A DNA stretch of 9,384 nt from the NCBI GenBank assembly GCA_003152555.1, contig PMAL01000022.1, positions 179-9,562 of the forward strand, written 5' to 3'. The stretch comes from Acidimicrobiaceae bacterium (lineage in GTDB: Bacteria; Actinomycetota; Acidimicrobiia; Acidimicrobiales; RAAP-2). The translations under genes were made by a program, and so were the position numbers. Shown piece after piece: positions 1-6,821 of the stretch (the first letter of the stretch is position 1; each line of letters begins with the position of its first letter). The notes under the pieces were generated by a model. That model saw only the letters and a list, made by a program, of their open reading frames with translations, searched no databases and was not told the DNA's origin.

Positions 1-290
1 TTAGGAACGCGAAAATCAAACTTCGCATGATTTTGGGGAGGGCGACGTATTCTGAGACATCTTGAATTACAGGACGCCTAGTAACAATCGGTCTCCCGTT
101 TTCCCGACCTGATCCAAATGGCGAGCACGCCGCAATGACGCGTTCACCAAACTCGAGAGTGAAGTTGACAGTGATGACTCCGCTAGCAATCGAATCCCGG
201 TGACGCTCCCCGATTGACCACTTGGTGGGGTCGCAGGGAGCCCCGATGTGACGATGGTGTCACCATTGCGTAACGTTGTGGATCGGGCAC
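1..290 (-). CDS. possible partial protein, runs off left edge
   Basis: A minus-strand frame stays open from just after an in-frame TAA at 302-300 to the window edge. Possible starts are GTG at 290 and ATG at 266; from the ATG it gives about 88 residues with the end missing. The translation includes short plausible stretches such as WSIGERHRDSIASGVITVNF and FGERVIAACSPFGSG. I recognise no family, signal peptide or membrane segment. It would be divergent from the ATPase starting at 316, leaving only 25-50 bases between the two starts. Neither start has a convincing ribosome-binding site, and third-position GC is only moderate. A second minus-strand frame (345-67) is also open over the same bases, so being open is weak evidence here. 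It may be the start of a real gene or chance. Confidence 0.3.
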
Positions 291-315
291 GTCTCGTGGT
301 TACTCTTGAGATCAG

Positions 316-2967
316 ATGAAGGTGAAACAGTCCCAGCCGACGCAACTCACAGCCCTCGAGCTGAGCGAGGCCGCTTCGCTGGCCACCGACGACGTGCTCT
401 CACGCCTCGCCAGCCGCCCGGAAGGACTGAACGGAACTGAGGTCAATCAACGGATCCGCGAATTCGGAGCGAATGTGCTCGCGGTCCACCGAGTGAGAGC
501 GAGCGCCGTCCTCTGGCGCCAACTCAAGAATCCGATCCTGATCCTCCTGCTCGGCGCTGCATTGGTCTCCGGGCTCACCGGCGGGGGAACCAACGCGATC
601 ATCATCGCCGTGATTGTCCTACTCAGTGTCGGGCTGGGATTCGTAAACGAGTTCCGAGCGGCCGTAGCCATGTCGACGCTCCGCTCGAAGATCAGTCAGA
701 ACGCTACCGTGCATCGTGACGGCACCGTCGCTCAGGTTCCGGTCACCGAACTGGTGCCAGGCGATATCGTCACGCTCAACGTAGGCACGCTGGTACCAGC
801 CGACGTGCGACTACTGAGTGTCGACGAACTCGAATGCGACGAAGCAGTCCTGACCGGTGAGTCCATGCCGGTGGCAAAATCCGAGATTGCCGTCACCAAA
901 CCTGACTCATCGAGCTTCTCGGACTGCGCGTACATGGGAACGATCGTCCACCAGGGATCGGCCCTCGCCGTCGTCGTCCAGACAGGCACCCACACCGCCT
1001 TCGGACGGATCGCCACGGGAGTGACCGACTACCAGGGCCAGAGCGCATTTGAGGTCGGTTTGACGAAATTCTCGCGCTTCCTCTTCCTCGTTGCTGCACT
1101 GTTGACGATCTTCATCTTCGCCGTGAACATCATTCTGTCGCGGCCCCTGATTGAGGCCCTCCTCTTCTCGCTCGCCATTGCCGTGGGCATCGCGCCTGAG
1201 ATGATGCCCGCCATCGTGACGGTGAGCCTTTCATCGGGTTCGCGCGCACTGGCGACGAAGAAGGTGCTGGTGAAGCGACTGGTAGCAATCGAGGACCTGG
1301 GTAACATCGAACTGCTGTTCACGGACAAGACGGGCACCCTGACCGAGGGCGTGATCACTTTCGAGCGCGCAATAGACCTACACGGTGCGAACGCCGAACG
1401 ACCGCTGCTCTTGGGTCTGGTGTGCAACGAATCGACGATGTCCGAGCACGGCCCCGTTGGCGGCAACTCGCTCGACCAAGCCCTCTGGGTCGCGTCCGCT
1501 GGCCGAGAGGTCGACCTGATTCACGAGACCTCGACTTTTGAGCAAATCGCCGCTCTCCCATTCGACCACGAACGTCAGATGGGCTCGGTACTGGTTCGCG
1601 CCGACGACGGAACCCTCACGATCGTGACCAAAGGAGCACCCGAGGTAGTGCTCGAGCACTGCGTCAACGTCGCCGACTCTGTTCGCACCATCCTCGACTC
1701 GCTCTTCGCCGACGGCGAGCGGGTGATCGCGGTGGCGAGTCGAGGATGCAATGCGGCGACGACCGTCGGCGTGGACGACGAGGTCGGGCTCACACTGGAG
1801 GGCTTCCTCACCTTCGCCGACAAGCCCAAGAGCGACGCGGGCGCGTCGCTCGAAAAACTTCGACAGCTTGGTGTCGAAGTGAAGATCATCACGGGCGACA
1901 ACGGTCAAGTGGCGGCCAAGGTGTGTCGTGATATCGGCCTCGCCTGCGCGGGCGTCGTGAGTGGCACCGAGGTGCAGGCCATGAGCGACGACGAACTCGA
2001 GGCGACGATACCCACGACCACCGTCTTTGCCCGCATTGGCCCGGACCAGAAGTCGCGAATCATCAAGGTGGCCAGACGCACCGGACGCGACGTCGCCTTC
2101 CTCGGCGACGGTGTCAACGACGCCGTGGCTCTCCATCACGCGGACGTCGGTATCTCGGTGGACTCTGGAACCGACGTCGCTAAGGACGCCGCCGACGTCG
2201 TATTGCTGGACAAGGACCTCGGCGTCTTGGCCGAAGGCGTGATGGAGGGCCGACGGATCTTCGCGAACACGATGAAGTATGTCCTGATGGCCACGTCGTC
2301 GAACTTCGGCAACATGTTCAGTGCGGCCGGGGCCTCGGCGTTCCTCTCCTTCCTCCCGATGCTGCCCTCGCAGATTCTGCTTAACAACCTGCTGTACAAC
2401 ACGGGACAGCTGGCGATCCCCACTGACCGCGTGGATGTGGAAGCGCTCGCGCGACCGGCCGCCTGGGACCTGCGCTACATCCGTCGCTTCATGTCGGTCT
2501 TCGGCCCAATTAGTTCAATCTTCGATTTCGCCACCTTCTACGTGATGCTCTCGCTGCTGCACGCGGGTAGCGTGGAGTTCCGCACCGGATGGTTCGTCGA
2601 GTCCATCGCTACCCAGACATTGGTCGTGTACGTCATCCGTACCCGGCGCGTACCGTTCTTCAAGAGCCGTCCGAGCGTGACTATGATCCTCTTACCGACC
2701 GGTGCGGCGCTCGTGGGCGCGCTGCTCCCCTACACGGGGCTGGCCCACCTGTTCGGTTTCTCAGTACTGCCAACGAAGTTTTTCCTCCTCTTGTTCGGCA
2801 TGGTCGTCGTGTACCTCGTGCTGGTCGAAGTTGCCAAACTCTGGTTCTTCCAATCCCAATCGCCACGTCTCGCGGTCACCGCCACGACTCACTCCCAGCG
2901 TCTCAACCGCCGCATCATGAAGCGCGCGTCCCGATTTGTCCGCCACGAGGGCCCGTCACTTCGCTGA
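316..2967 (+). CDS. P-type cation-transporting ATPase, MgtA-like (P3B)
   Basis: ATP-driven inner-membrane cation pump, most likely for Mg2+ uptake. The 883 residues match the usual family length of about 900. Visible in order: N-terminal cation-ATPase domain (about 20-90), first membrane pair (70-115), actuator motif TGES (180-183), membrane hairpin with IAPEMMP (292-298), phosphorylation site DKTGTLTEG (Asp337), nucleotide-binding KGAPE (439-443), TGD (526-528) and hinge GDGVND (597-602). SNFGN (662-666) and NNLLYNTGQLAIPTDRVD (690-707) are the traits that place it with MgtA/MgtB rather than Ca2+ or heavy-metal pumps. Several more membrane helices follow, then a basic tail. From memory, family members usually have LLYD..Q where this has LLYNTGQ, so the ion preference is less certain than the fold. 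The ATG at 316 has only a weak GAG five bases upstream. It stands alone, with a hairpin just after the stop. Confidence 0.9.
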   Translation: MKVKQSQPTQLTALELSEAASLATDDVLSRLASRPEGLNGTEVNQRIREFGANVLAVHRVRASAVLWRQLKNPILILLLGAALVSGLTGGGTNAIIIAVIVLLSVGLGFVNEFRAAVAMSTLRSKISQNATVHRDGTVAQVPVTELVPGDIVTLNVGTLVPADVRLLSVDELECDEAVLTGESMPVAKSEIAVTKPDSSSFSDCAYMGTIVHQGSALAVVVQTGTHTAFGRIATGVTDYQGQSAFEVGLTKFSRFLFLVAALLTIFIFAVNIILSRPLIEALLFSLAIAVGIAPEMMPAIVTVSLSSGSRALATKKVLVKRLVAIEDLGNIELLFTDKTGTLTEGVITFERAIDLHGANAERPLLLGLVCNESTMSEHGPVGGNSLDQALWVASAGREVDLIHETSTFEQIAALPFDHERQMGSVLVRADDGTLTIVTKGAPEVVLEHCVNVADSVRTILDSLFADGERVIAVASRGCNAATTVGVDDEVGLTLEGFLTFADKPKSDAGASLEKLRQLGVEVKIITGDNGQVAAKVCRDIGLACAGVVSGTEVQAMSDDELEATIPTTTVFARIGPDQKSRIIKVARRTGRDVAFLGDGVNDAVALHHADVGISVDSGTDVAKDAADVVLLDKDLGVLAEGVMEGRRIFANTMKYVLMATSSNFGNMFSAAGASAFLSFLPMLPSQILLNNLLYNTGQLAIPTDRVDVEALARPAAWDLRYIRRFMSVFGPISSIFDFATFYVMLSLLHAGSVEFRTGWFVESIATQTLVVYVIRTRRVPFFKSRPSVTMILLPTGAALVGALLPYTGLAHLFGFSVLPTKFFLLLFGMVVVYLVLVEVAKLWFFQSQSPRLAVTATTHSQRLNRRIMKRASRFVRHEGPSLR

Positions 2968-2975
2968 GTCCGCAC

Positions 2976-3001
2976 TGCCGTGCGTCTCGCCCGACACGGC
3001 A
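2976..3001 (+). terminator. hairpin after the ATPase gene
   Basis: TGCCGTG (2976-2982) and CACGGCA (2995-3001) form a perfect 7-bp stem with a 12-base loop, starting 9 bases after the ATPase stop. No T-run follows, so it is not a textbook intrinsic terminator. Actinobacteria often use hairpins without a U-tract, so terminator or mRNA 3'-end stabiliser is the likely role. Confidence 0.45.
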
Positions 3002-3116
3002 CGCACTCCATTACTGGCCCGGTCAGACCGCTCCTAGTGTCAGCGGTTGACTTCGCTTGTGAAATCAGAGGCCACCATTTCAGACGACATGTCCGCGCGG
3101 CGCACAGCTCTTAAAC

Positions 3117-3383
3117 CTATGCGACCCTATCCATGAAGGCACCCGTCCCTCTCGCTACGAGACCGTCTGATCTGGTCCAACCACAGGCCGTCAACGTAAT
3201 GATCAGTGAGGGCGGCACAGGGAGGTGATATTTGGCGCCCGGCTGGACGATCTCCGTGCGGAAGGTCCCTACTGGCAGGGCTGACATCCTGGGTGGGTTC
3301 CCACAATGCGGAGTACCCTCGCCGCCGCAGCTCTGGTAGGTCGTCTGAATCTTCATATGAAATACGTGAACCCGAGCGCTCAT
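3117..3383 (-). pseudogene. possible remnant of an exported protein's C-terminus
   Basis: The minus frame encodes 88 residues from an ATG at 3383, and the same frame stays open further upstream through 3420. The middle part has the composition of an ordered extracytoplasmic domain: YQSCGG, then PHCGNPPRMSALPVGTFRTE, then KYHLPVPPSLIITLTA, with two Cys that could form a disulfide. There is no signal peptide or start region. The plausible protein-like part begins abruptly near 3380-3420, next to the orfA fragment, so a 5' truncation by insertion or deletion would fit. I recognise no named family. It could equally be chance coding potential. Confidence 0.3.
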
Positions 3384-3424
3384 CGACGAATAGGACTGCT
3401 GCTGAATTGGTTGACATCTAACAT

Positions 3425-3441
3425 CCAGAGAACTTCTCTGG
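3425..3441. promoter_or_regulatory. 17-bp palindrome upstream of orfA fragment
   Basis: CCAGAGAA, one central C, then TTCTCTGG: perfect 8-bp arms with a single-base centre, ending next to the GGAAAGG Shine-Dalgarno-like sequence. Two-fold symmetry of this size fits a dimeric repressor site or a small RNA hairpin over the ribosome-binding site. A TTGACA lies at 3411-3416, but no matching -10 is evident at normal spacing. Confidence 0.35.
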
Positions 3442-3456
3442 GAAAGGATGGCAGCA

Positions 3457-3598
3457 GTGGCAAGACGATATCCCCGTGAGTTTCGCGACGACGTGGTGCG
3501 TGTGGCGAGACGTCATGAAGCACCGAGAGCACAGATCACTCGAGACTTCGGCATCTCGGACGCGACGCTCTACGAGTGGCTGAGGAGGGCCGACGTCA
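3457..3598 (+). pseudogene. 5' fragment of IS3-family transposase OrfA
   Basis: From the GTG at 3457 the frame reads MARRYPREFRDDVVRVARRH, then QITRDFGISDATLYEWLRRA, ending in ADV. This is the N-terminal helix-turn-helix of IS3-type OrfA proteins, which bind the transposon ends. GTG 3457 is preferred over ATG 3448 because GGAAAGG (3441-3447) is nine bases upstream of it, while it abuts the ATG; family members also commonly begin right before the RYPREFRDD stretch. A full OrfA is about 90-110 residues and is followed by OrfB with the DDE catalytic domain. Here the similarity stops after about 48 residues and no OrfB is present, so this piece cannot transpose. The reading frame is not interrupted: it continues into the gene beginning at 3694. 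Confidence 0.75.
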
Positions 3599-3693
3599 AC
3601 AATCTGCAACCTTCCATTGGCGGCTCGGTCAATAGGAACCTCGGAGTTCCGAATAGAGTTCGCCACATGTCGGAAGATATCGGTCAAGGAACT

Positions 3694-4200
3694 ATGAGGT
3701 GGACGTTCAGAAGGCGACTTCTCGCCTCGTTGATACTTCTGCCGATTGGGTTTGGACTATGGATCGCATTTGGGCTTGATCACTCCATTGCCAATGGTGG
3801 TCAAATTTACGAGGAAGTTTCGGCGATTGGAAATGCAGTGCCTAAGAGCGCGACGGACATTCACATCGAATCAAGTGCAGCGTCATGGATCGGTGGTTGT
3901 TCTGCCGTGCCCGGATCAAAGAGTGGCTGGACAACGGATCAGATCTCAGTCAACTTCGACGACAGTGAAACTCGAAATCTCGTCGTTAGCGCAATTGCCC
4001 GATCTCTCAAATTTCTTGGCTGGCAGCGTCACGATTCGGCGCCGGGCCTCCATCGAGGAAAGATCCCTCATTGGACACTCGATGTGAAGAGTGCACACTT
4101 CGCCCAAGCCTGGGCATTCCCTGTTGGAACTGGAACACGGCACTGGTACCTCAGTGGCAGTTGGAGACCGCCCGGTCCTGCTGGCCAAGGTTGTCCGTAG
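3694..4200 (+). CDS. hypothetical membrane-anchored extracytoplasmic protein
   Basis: From ATG 3694 this encodes 168 residues. A basic N-terminus (MRWTFRRR) is followed by one hydrophobic segment (about 9-27), which is either an uncleaved anchor or a signal sequence. The rest is a soluble domain with Cys69 and Cys167, which could pair outside the cell, and a Gly/Pro/Trp-rich end (HWYLSGSWRPPGPAGQGCP). I do not recognise the family; it looks like a complete small exported protein. The start is chosen because AAGGA lies three bases before the ATG and the upstream part belongs to a transposase fragment. The frame is nevertheless open from 3448, so a 250-residue fusion with an N-terminal DNA-binding helix-turn-helix is possible. 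ATG 3667 is another option. The octamer GTCCGTAG that ends the gene is repeated 12 bases on (4205-4212). Confidence 0.6.
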   Translation: MRWTFRRRLLASLILLPIGFGLWIAFGLDHSIANGGQIYEEVSAIGNAVPKSATDIHIESSAASWIGGCSAVPGSKSGWTTDQISVNFDDSETRNLVVSAIARSLKFLGWQRHDSAPGLHRGKIPHWTLDVKSAHFAQAWAFPVGTGTRHWYLSGSWRPPGPAGQGCP

Positions 4201-4288
4201 TTTGGTCCGTAGAAACAATTACGTCATTCCTAGTGTCGGAGGCCCGACGTGACGGAAATACCGCTTTGCACTGGCGACTTGGTTAGAC

Positions 4289-4328
4289 CGTGTGGGTTCC
4301 CAAACGTGGCCCGACGTGAACCCGCACG
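4289..4328. repeat. inverted repeat, 11-bp arms
   Basis: Arms 4289-4299 (CGTGTGGGTTC) and 4318-4328 (GAACCCGCACG) are complementary except for one T opposite G, which would be a wobble pair in plus-strand RNA. The loop is 18 bases. It lies 88 bases after the stop at 4200 and between convergent genes, so a terminator is plausible, but there is no T-run on either side. It might instead be a leftover mobile-element end. Confidence 0.5.
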
Positions 4329-4387
4329 CCAACCGAAACAATCAGTTCTTGAAACTCGCGGAGAAGATTGCGAACTTCTAGTTCGGA

Positions 4388-4409
4388 TAGGCCTCATATT
4401 TCTGCAACA
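4388..4409 (+). repeat. 22-bp direct repeat, copy 1
   Basis: Matches 6949-6970 at 20 of 22 positions, same orientation; the differences are C/T at 4393 and T/C at 4403. The shared core includes TCATATTTC and GCAACA. The two copies bracket the enolase/toroid operon. The role is unknown: a dispersed intergenic repeat, a recombination footprint, or a binding site. Confidence 0.5.
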
Positions 4410-4563
4410 CCACGAGACAAGAGAGTCGCAGGACAACACGTTCCCTTGAATATCAAAGACATCCGCGAACCGAGCAACACCACATGAATCAAATCATTGT
4501 CCCCAGGAGACAGAAATCTAGAGCCCTCGAGAGGCGCCTTCTAGAAACTTGACATCGTGGAAC

Positions 4564-4581
4564 GGGCCTCAGAACTGGCCC
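4564..4581 (-). terminator. possible terminator of the minus-strand operon
   Basis: Read on the minus strand, GGGCC, an 8-base loop and GGCCC form a 5-bp all-GC stem about 60 bases past the stop of the toroid gene. No U-tract follows, and the stem is short, so this is only a candidate. Confidence 0.25.
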
Positions 4582-4642
4582 CCAAATTTATCAATTGCGC
4601 CGACCACTCACGCTGAAGGAGTTGTCGTTGAAACTTGTTCTT

Positions 4643-5476
4643 CTAGCATTGGTCGAGCAGCTGATCAGTTTCGAGACCAAGCAACGTGTCGTGGAGGGTG
4701 GAGATGGCGCCATGCCGCGCACCAAGCCCCCCGTCAGCACGCTGAGCGAGCAAGAGGCTTGCGGCAACCGCCTCAGGATACTGAAGTCGGATCTTCTGGT
4801 GATATGCGATTTGCACCCCTCCCCACAACGCCCCGACAGACAACGCGCCCGAGAGCGGAGTGATTCGCAAACCAAAAGTGGCGTGTTCGCAGCGTCGAAG
4901 GAAAGCCTCGGCGTCGAGATCGGTGCGTCCGTCTACTTGGTCTAAGTTCGAAATCAGGAGGGCGATCGCCGTCGTTTCGAGATCGGCGCCGGGGGTGGTC
5001 CAGCCTCCATCAGGGTCCATCGCTTTTTTGAGGAGCCGTCCGCAGTCCCACTCAAATGACATATCGAGGACTCGTGACACTTCGAGAAGATGGAGCAAGT
5101 CTCGAAGCGCGCCACGCCAATCGCGGATGCGCTCGTCCCTGACAGAAGTTTCGGCACATCTGACCAACCACCTTGCGGGCGACCGCGCGGGACGGGCGCC
5201 GATCTCTGCGAGAGCCAGTATCGCCGCCGAGCCAATGGTCAGAGTGGAATAACCTCCTAAGTCATCCTGAAGTCCCCACAGCCATCGGATAGTCGCATCG
5301 CGCTCAGGGATTTCTACGCCGAGGATACGTAACGACTTGAGCGCGGCGAGCGTGTCTGGCGCACTCGGTTCCTCGACGCCCCATTCAGGCGTGCGATAGA
5401 AGCTATAGCCGCTACCGGGATCATGGCGACCGAGGACGTAACGGGCTGCCGCTTCACGATCGAGACAAGAAAGCAT
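4643..5476 (-). CDS. prenyltransferase/squalene-cyclase repeat (alpha/alpha-toroid) protein
   Basis: A 277-residue cytosolic-looking protein without signal peptide or membrane helix. It repeats a helix-hairpin unit with Gly-rich turns: GYSFYRTPEWG (23-33) leading to DTLAALKSL, GGYSTLTIGSAAILALAEIG (74-93), DPDGGWTTPGADLETTAIAL (154-173), and ADGGLGARHGAISTLHDTLL (247-266). This pattern is typical of the fold shared by squalene-hopene cyclases and protein prenyltransferase beta subunits. The last unit resembles the YHT zinc-His segment of the latter (His262). No DGC-type zinc pair is seen in the preceding unit and no DxDD cyclase acid motif, so catalysis by either known chemistry is doubtful. 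The start follows from a GAGG at 5489-5486 nine bases upstream, overlapping the enolase TGA; the intergenic gap is 11 bases. It is surely co-transcribed with the enolase. Substrate or partner unknown. Confidence 0.7.
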   Translation of the reverse strand: MLSCLDREAAARYVLGRHDPGSGYSFYRTPEWGVEEPSAPDTLAALKSLRILGVEIPERDATIRWLWGLQDDLGGYSTLTIGSAAILALAEIGARPARSPARWLVRCAETSVRDERIRDWRGALRDLLHLLEVSRVLDMSFEWDCGRLLKKAMDPDGGWTTPGADLETTAIALLISNLDQVDGRTDLDAEAFLRRCEHATFGLRITPLSGALSVGALWGGVQIAYHQKIRLQYPEAVAASLLLAQRADGGLGARHGAISTLHDTLLGLETDQLLDQC

Positions 5477-5487
5477 TTGATATGACC

Positions 5488-6747
5488 TCAGGCGAGACCG
5501 TACGACAGGCGCTCGGAATCTTCGATCTCGATCAGGCGATTGTATTTCGCGACACGCTCGCCTCGCGCCGGCGCACCGGTCTTCAAGTGGCCACAGCCCG
5601 TACCGACCGCGAGATCGGCGATGAACGAGTCTTCGGTCTCGCCGGAACGGTGTGAAACGAACTGCCGGTAACCAGCCTCGCGACAGACCTGCATCGCCCT
5701 CAGCGTTTCGGTGACCGTACCGATCTGATTGACCTTGATGAGCGATGCGTTCGCGACCTTGCGAGCGATTCCTTCGGCAATGATCTCGGGGTTAGTGCAG
5801 AAGATGTCGTCGCCGACGAGTTCAATCTGCTGGCCAAGGCGGGCCGTCAGTCGCTCCCAGCCGTCCCAATCTGACTCGGCGAGGCCGTCTTCCAAGAGCC
5901 AGACCGGATAGCGCTCGATCATGTCGGCGTAGCGCTCGATCATGTCATCGCTGGAAAGGGACTCGCCCGCGACGTGATATTTCCCGTCGCGGTAGAACTC
6001 GCTGGAGGCGGGATCCATTGCTAACGCGATTCCATCGCGTCCCGGTCGATAGCCAGCGTCATCGATCGCTTCAACCAGAAGCGCGAGAACCTCTTCGGGC
6101 GTCGCGATCTCCGGCGCAAATCCGCCCTCGTCGCCGAGTCCGGTCGACAGCCCCCGGTCGGTGAGGCGTTGGCGAAGTGCTCCGTACACCTCGGAACCGG
6201 CGCGAACCGCCTCCGCGAGACTCGGTGCCCCCAAAGGGGCAATCATGAACTCCTGGAAGTCGAGCTCGTTGCGCGCGTGAACACCGCCGTTCAATACGTT
6301 GAAATGAGGAACCGGTAGCCGAGGGCTCTCGAGCGTCCCAGCGAAACTCTGCCACAACGCGACGTTGGCGTCCGCCGCGAAGGCCCGTGCCCCCGCCATC
6401 GACACGCCGATGATGGCGTTCGCCCCGAGGCGCGACTTGTTCTGGGTTCCATCGAGGCCCACGAGCAGACCGTCCAACTCCGAGAGATCCCTGAACGTCC
6501 TGCCCGTCACCGCATCGGCTATCTCACCGTTCACGTTGGCCACGGCTCCGAGCACGCCCTGACCTGCGAATCGATGGGGATCAGCGTCACGAAGCTCAAC
6601 GGCTTCACGTGACCCCGTCGACGCGCCGGAAGGCACACCAGCTCTGAGCACCGTTCCCTCCTGCGAAATCAATGTGACCGCTAGGGTCGGACGCGAGCGC
6701 GAATCTAGAATCTCCACCGCGTGAAGTTCTCGGACAGTGATCGGCAT
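5488..6747 (-). CDS. eno: enolase (phosphopyruvate hydratase), divergent
   Basis: Interconverts 2-phosphoglycerate and phosphoenolpyruvate in glycolysis; cytosolic. The 419 residues are close to the usual 420-430. Active-site features are all present: loop PSGASTG (39-45), His157, Glu166 in FQEFM, Glu207 in GDEGGFAP, metal ligands Asp245, Glu286 and Asp313 (MDPASSEFY, LLEDG, VGDD), Lys338 in LIKVNQIGT, SHRSGETED (365-373) and Lys389 in KTGAPAR. Departures from usual consensus are DSRSRPTLAV instead of DSRGNPTVEV and HARNELD instead of HADN.VD. The ATG at 6747 is chosen because AAGGGAGG (6759-6752) sits four bases upstream and homology starts there; the frame stays open to an ATG at 6888, but those 47 residues look non-coding. 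It is first gene of a two-gene operon with the toroid protein, not beside the usual division genes, so it may be a second enolase or a paralogue with a changed substrate. Confidence 0.92.
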   Translation of the reverse strand: MPITVRELHAVEILDSRSRPTLAVTLISQEGTVLRAGVPSGASTGSREAVELRDADPHRFAGQGVLGAVANVNGEIADAVTGRTFRDLSELDGLLVGLDGTQNKSRLGANAIIGVSMAGARAFAADANVALWQSFAGTLESPRLPVPHFNVLNGGVHARNELDFQEFMIAPLGAPSLAEAVRAGSEVYGALRQRLTDRGLSTGLGDEGGFAPEIATPEEVLALLVEAIDDAGYRPGRDGIALAMDPASSEFYRDGKYHVAGESLSSDDMIERYADMIERYPVWLLEDGLAESDWDGWERLTARLGQQIELVGDDIFCTNPEIIAEGIARKVANASLIKVNQIGTVTETLRAMQVCREAGYRQFVSHRSGETEDSFIADLAVGTGCGHLKTGAPARGERVAKYNRLIEIEDSERLSYGLA

Positions 6748-6751
6748 AACG

Positions 6752-6759
6752 CCTCCCTT
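6752..6759 (-). promoter_or_regulatory. ribosome-binding site deciding the enolase start
   Basis: AAGGGAGG on the minus strand, four bases before the ATG at 6747. It is the strongest Shine-Dalgarno match noted in the window and argues against the longer open frame starting at 6888. Confidence 0.75.
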
Positions 6760-6793
6760 GTATGCGTCCAGCCTCCCATCGGCCGTGTCCACG

Positions 6794-6821
6794 TACCTAG
6801 GGCAGAAGGTCCATAACTCAA
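6794..6821 (-). promoter_or_regulatory. weak candidate promoter for the enolase operon
   Basis: On the minus strand, TTGAGT (6821-6816) and TAGGTA (6799-6794) are 16 bases apart, ending 46 bases before the enolase ATG. The -10 match is poor, so this is a guess from position and the -35 hexamer. Confidence 0.2.

Larger units (their letters stand above)
2968..3440. other. 473-base intergenic debris region
   Basis: No intact gene is supported between the ATPase stop and the orfA fragment. The stretch holds the hairpin at 2976-3001, a possible minus-strand gene fragment (3383-3117), a TTGACA hexamer at 3411-3416 without a good -10 partner, and the palindrome at 3425-3441. The mix of unrelated fragments suggests past insertion and deletion. 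Confidence 0.5.
4201..4642. other. 442-base gap between convergent genes
   Basis: No coding frame in this stretch is convincing. It holds an inverted repeat (4289-4328), one copy of a 22-bp direct repeat (4388-4409), a 10-mer GCAACACCAC present twice (4404-4413 and 4474-4483, exactly 70 bases apart), two TCTAGA hexamers (4517-4522, 4540-4545) that flank an imperfect hairpin, and a GGGCC/GGCCC hairpin (4564-4581) beyond the end of the minus-strand operon. Confidence 0.5.

Noticed and set aside
67..345. Minus-strand 92-residue frame containing GDTIVTSGL, similar to a short MreC motif
   Set aside because: The match is short, the rest does not follow MreC, and the N-terminus is only the antisense of the ATPase start.
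1378..2139. Long 253-residue minus-strand frame inside the ATPase
   Set aside because: Antisense shadow of a high-GC gene; the plus-strand ATPase has every catalytic motif intact.
2589..3050. Plus-strand 153-residue frame over the ATPase end
   Set aside because: Out of frame with the ATPase, Arg/Pro/His-rich composition typical of a shadow.
4201..4642. tRNA or small RNA in the gap, prompted by the GGGTTCCCAAA stretch near 4294
   Set aside because: No cloverleaf can be drawn: there is no acceptor stem or anticodon arm at the right spacing.
5909..5946. Internal 21-bp-period repeat in the enolase gene (DMIERYA/DMIERYP)
   Set aside because: The region has the normal enolase length, so there is no insertion; likely chance or local codon similarity.
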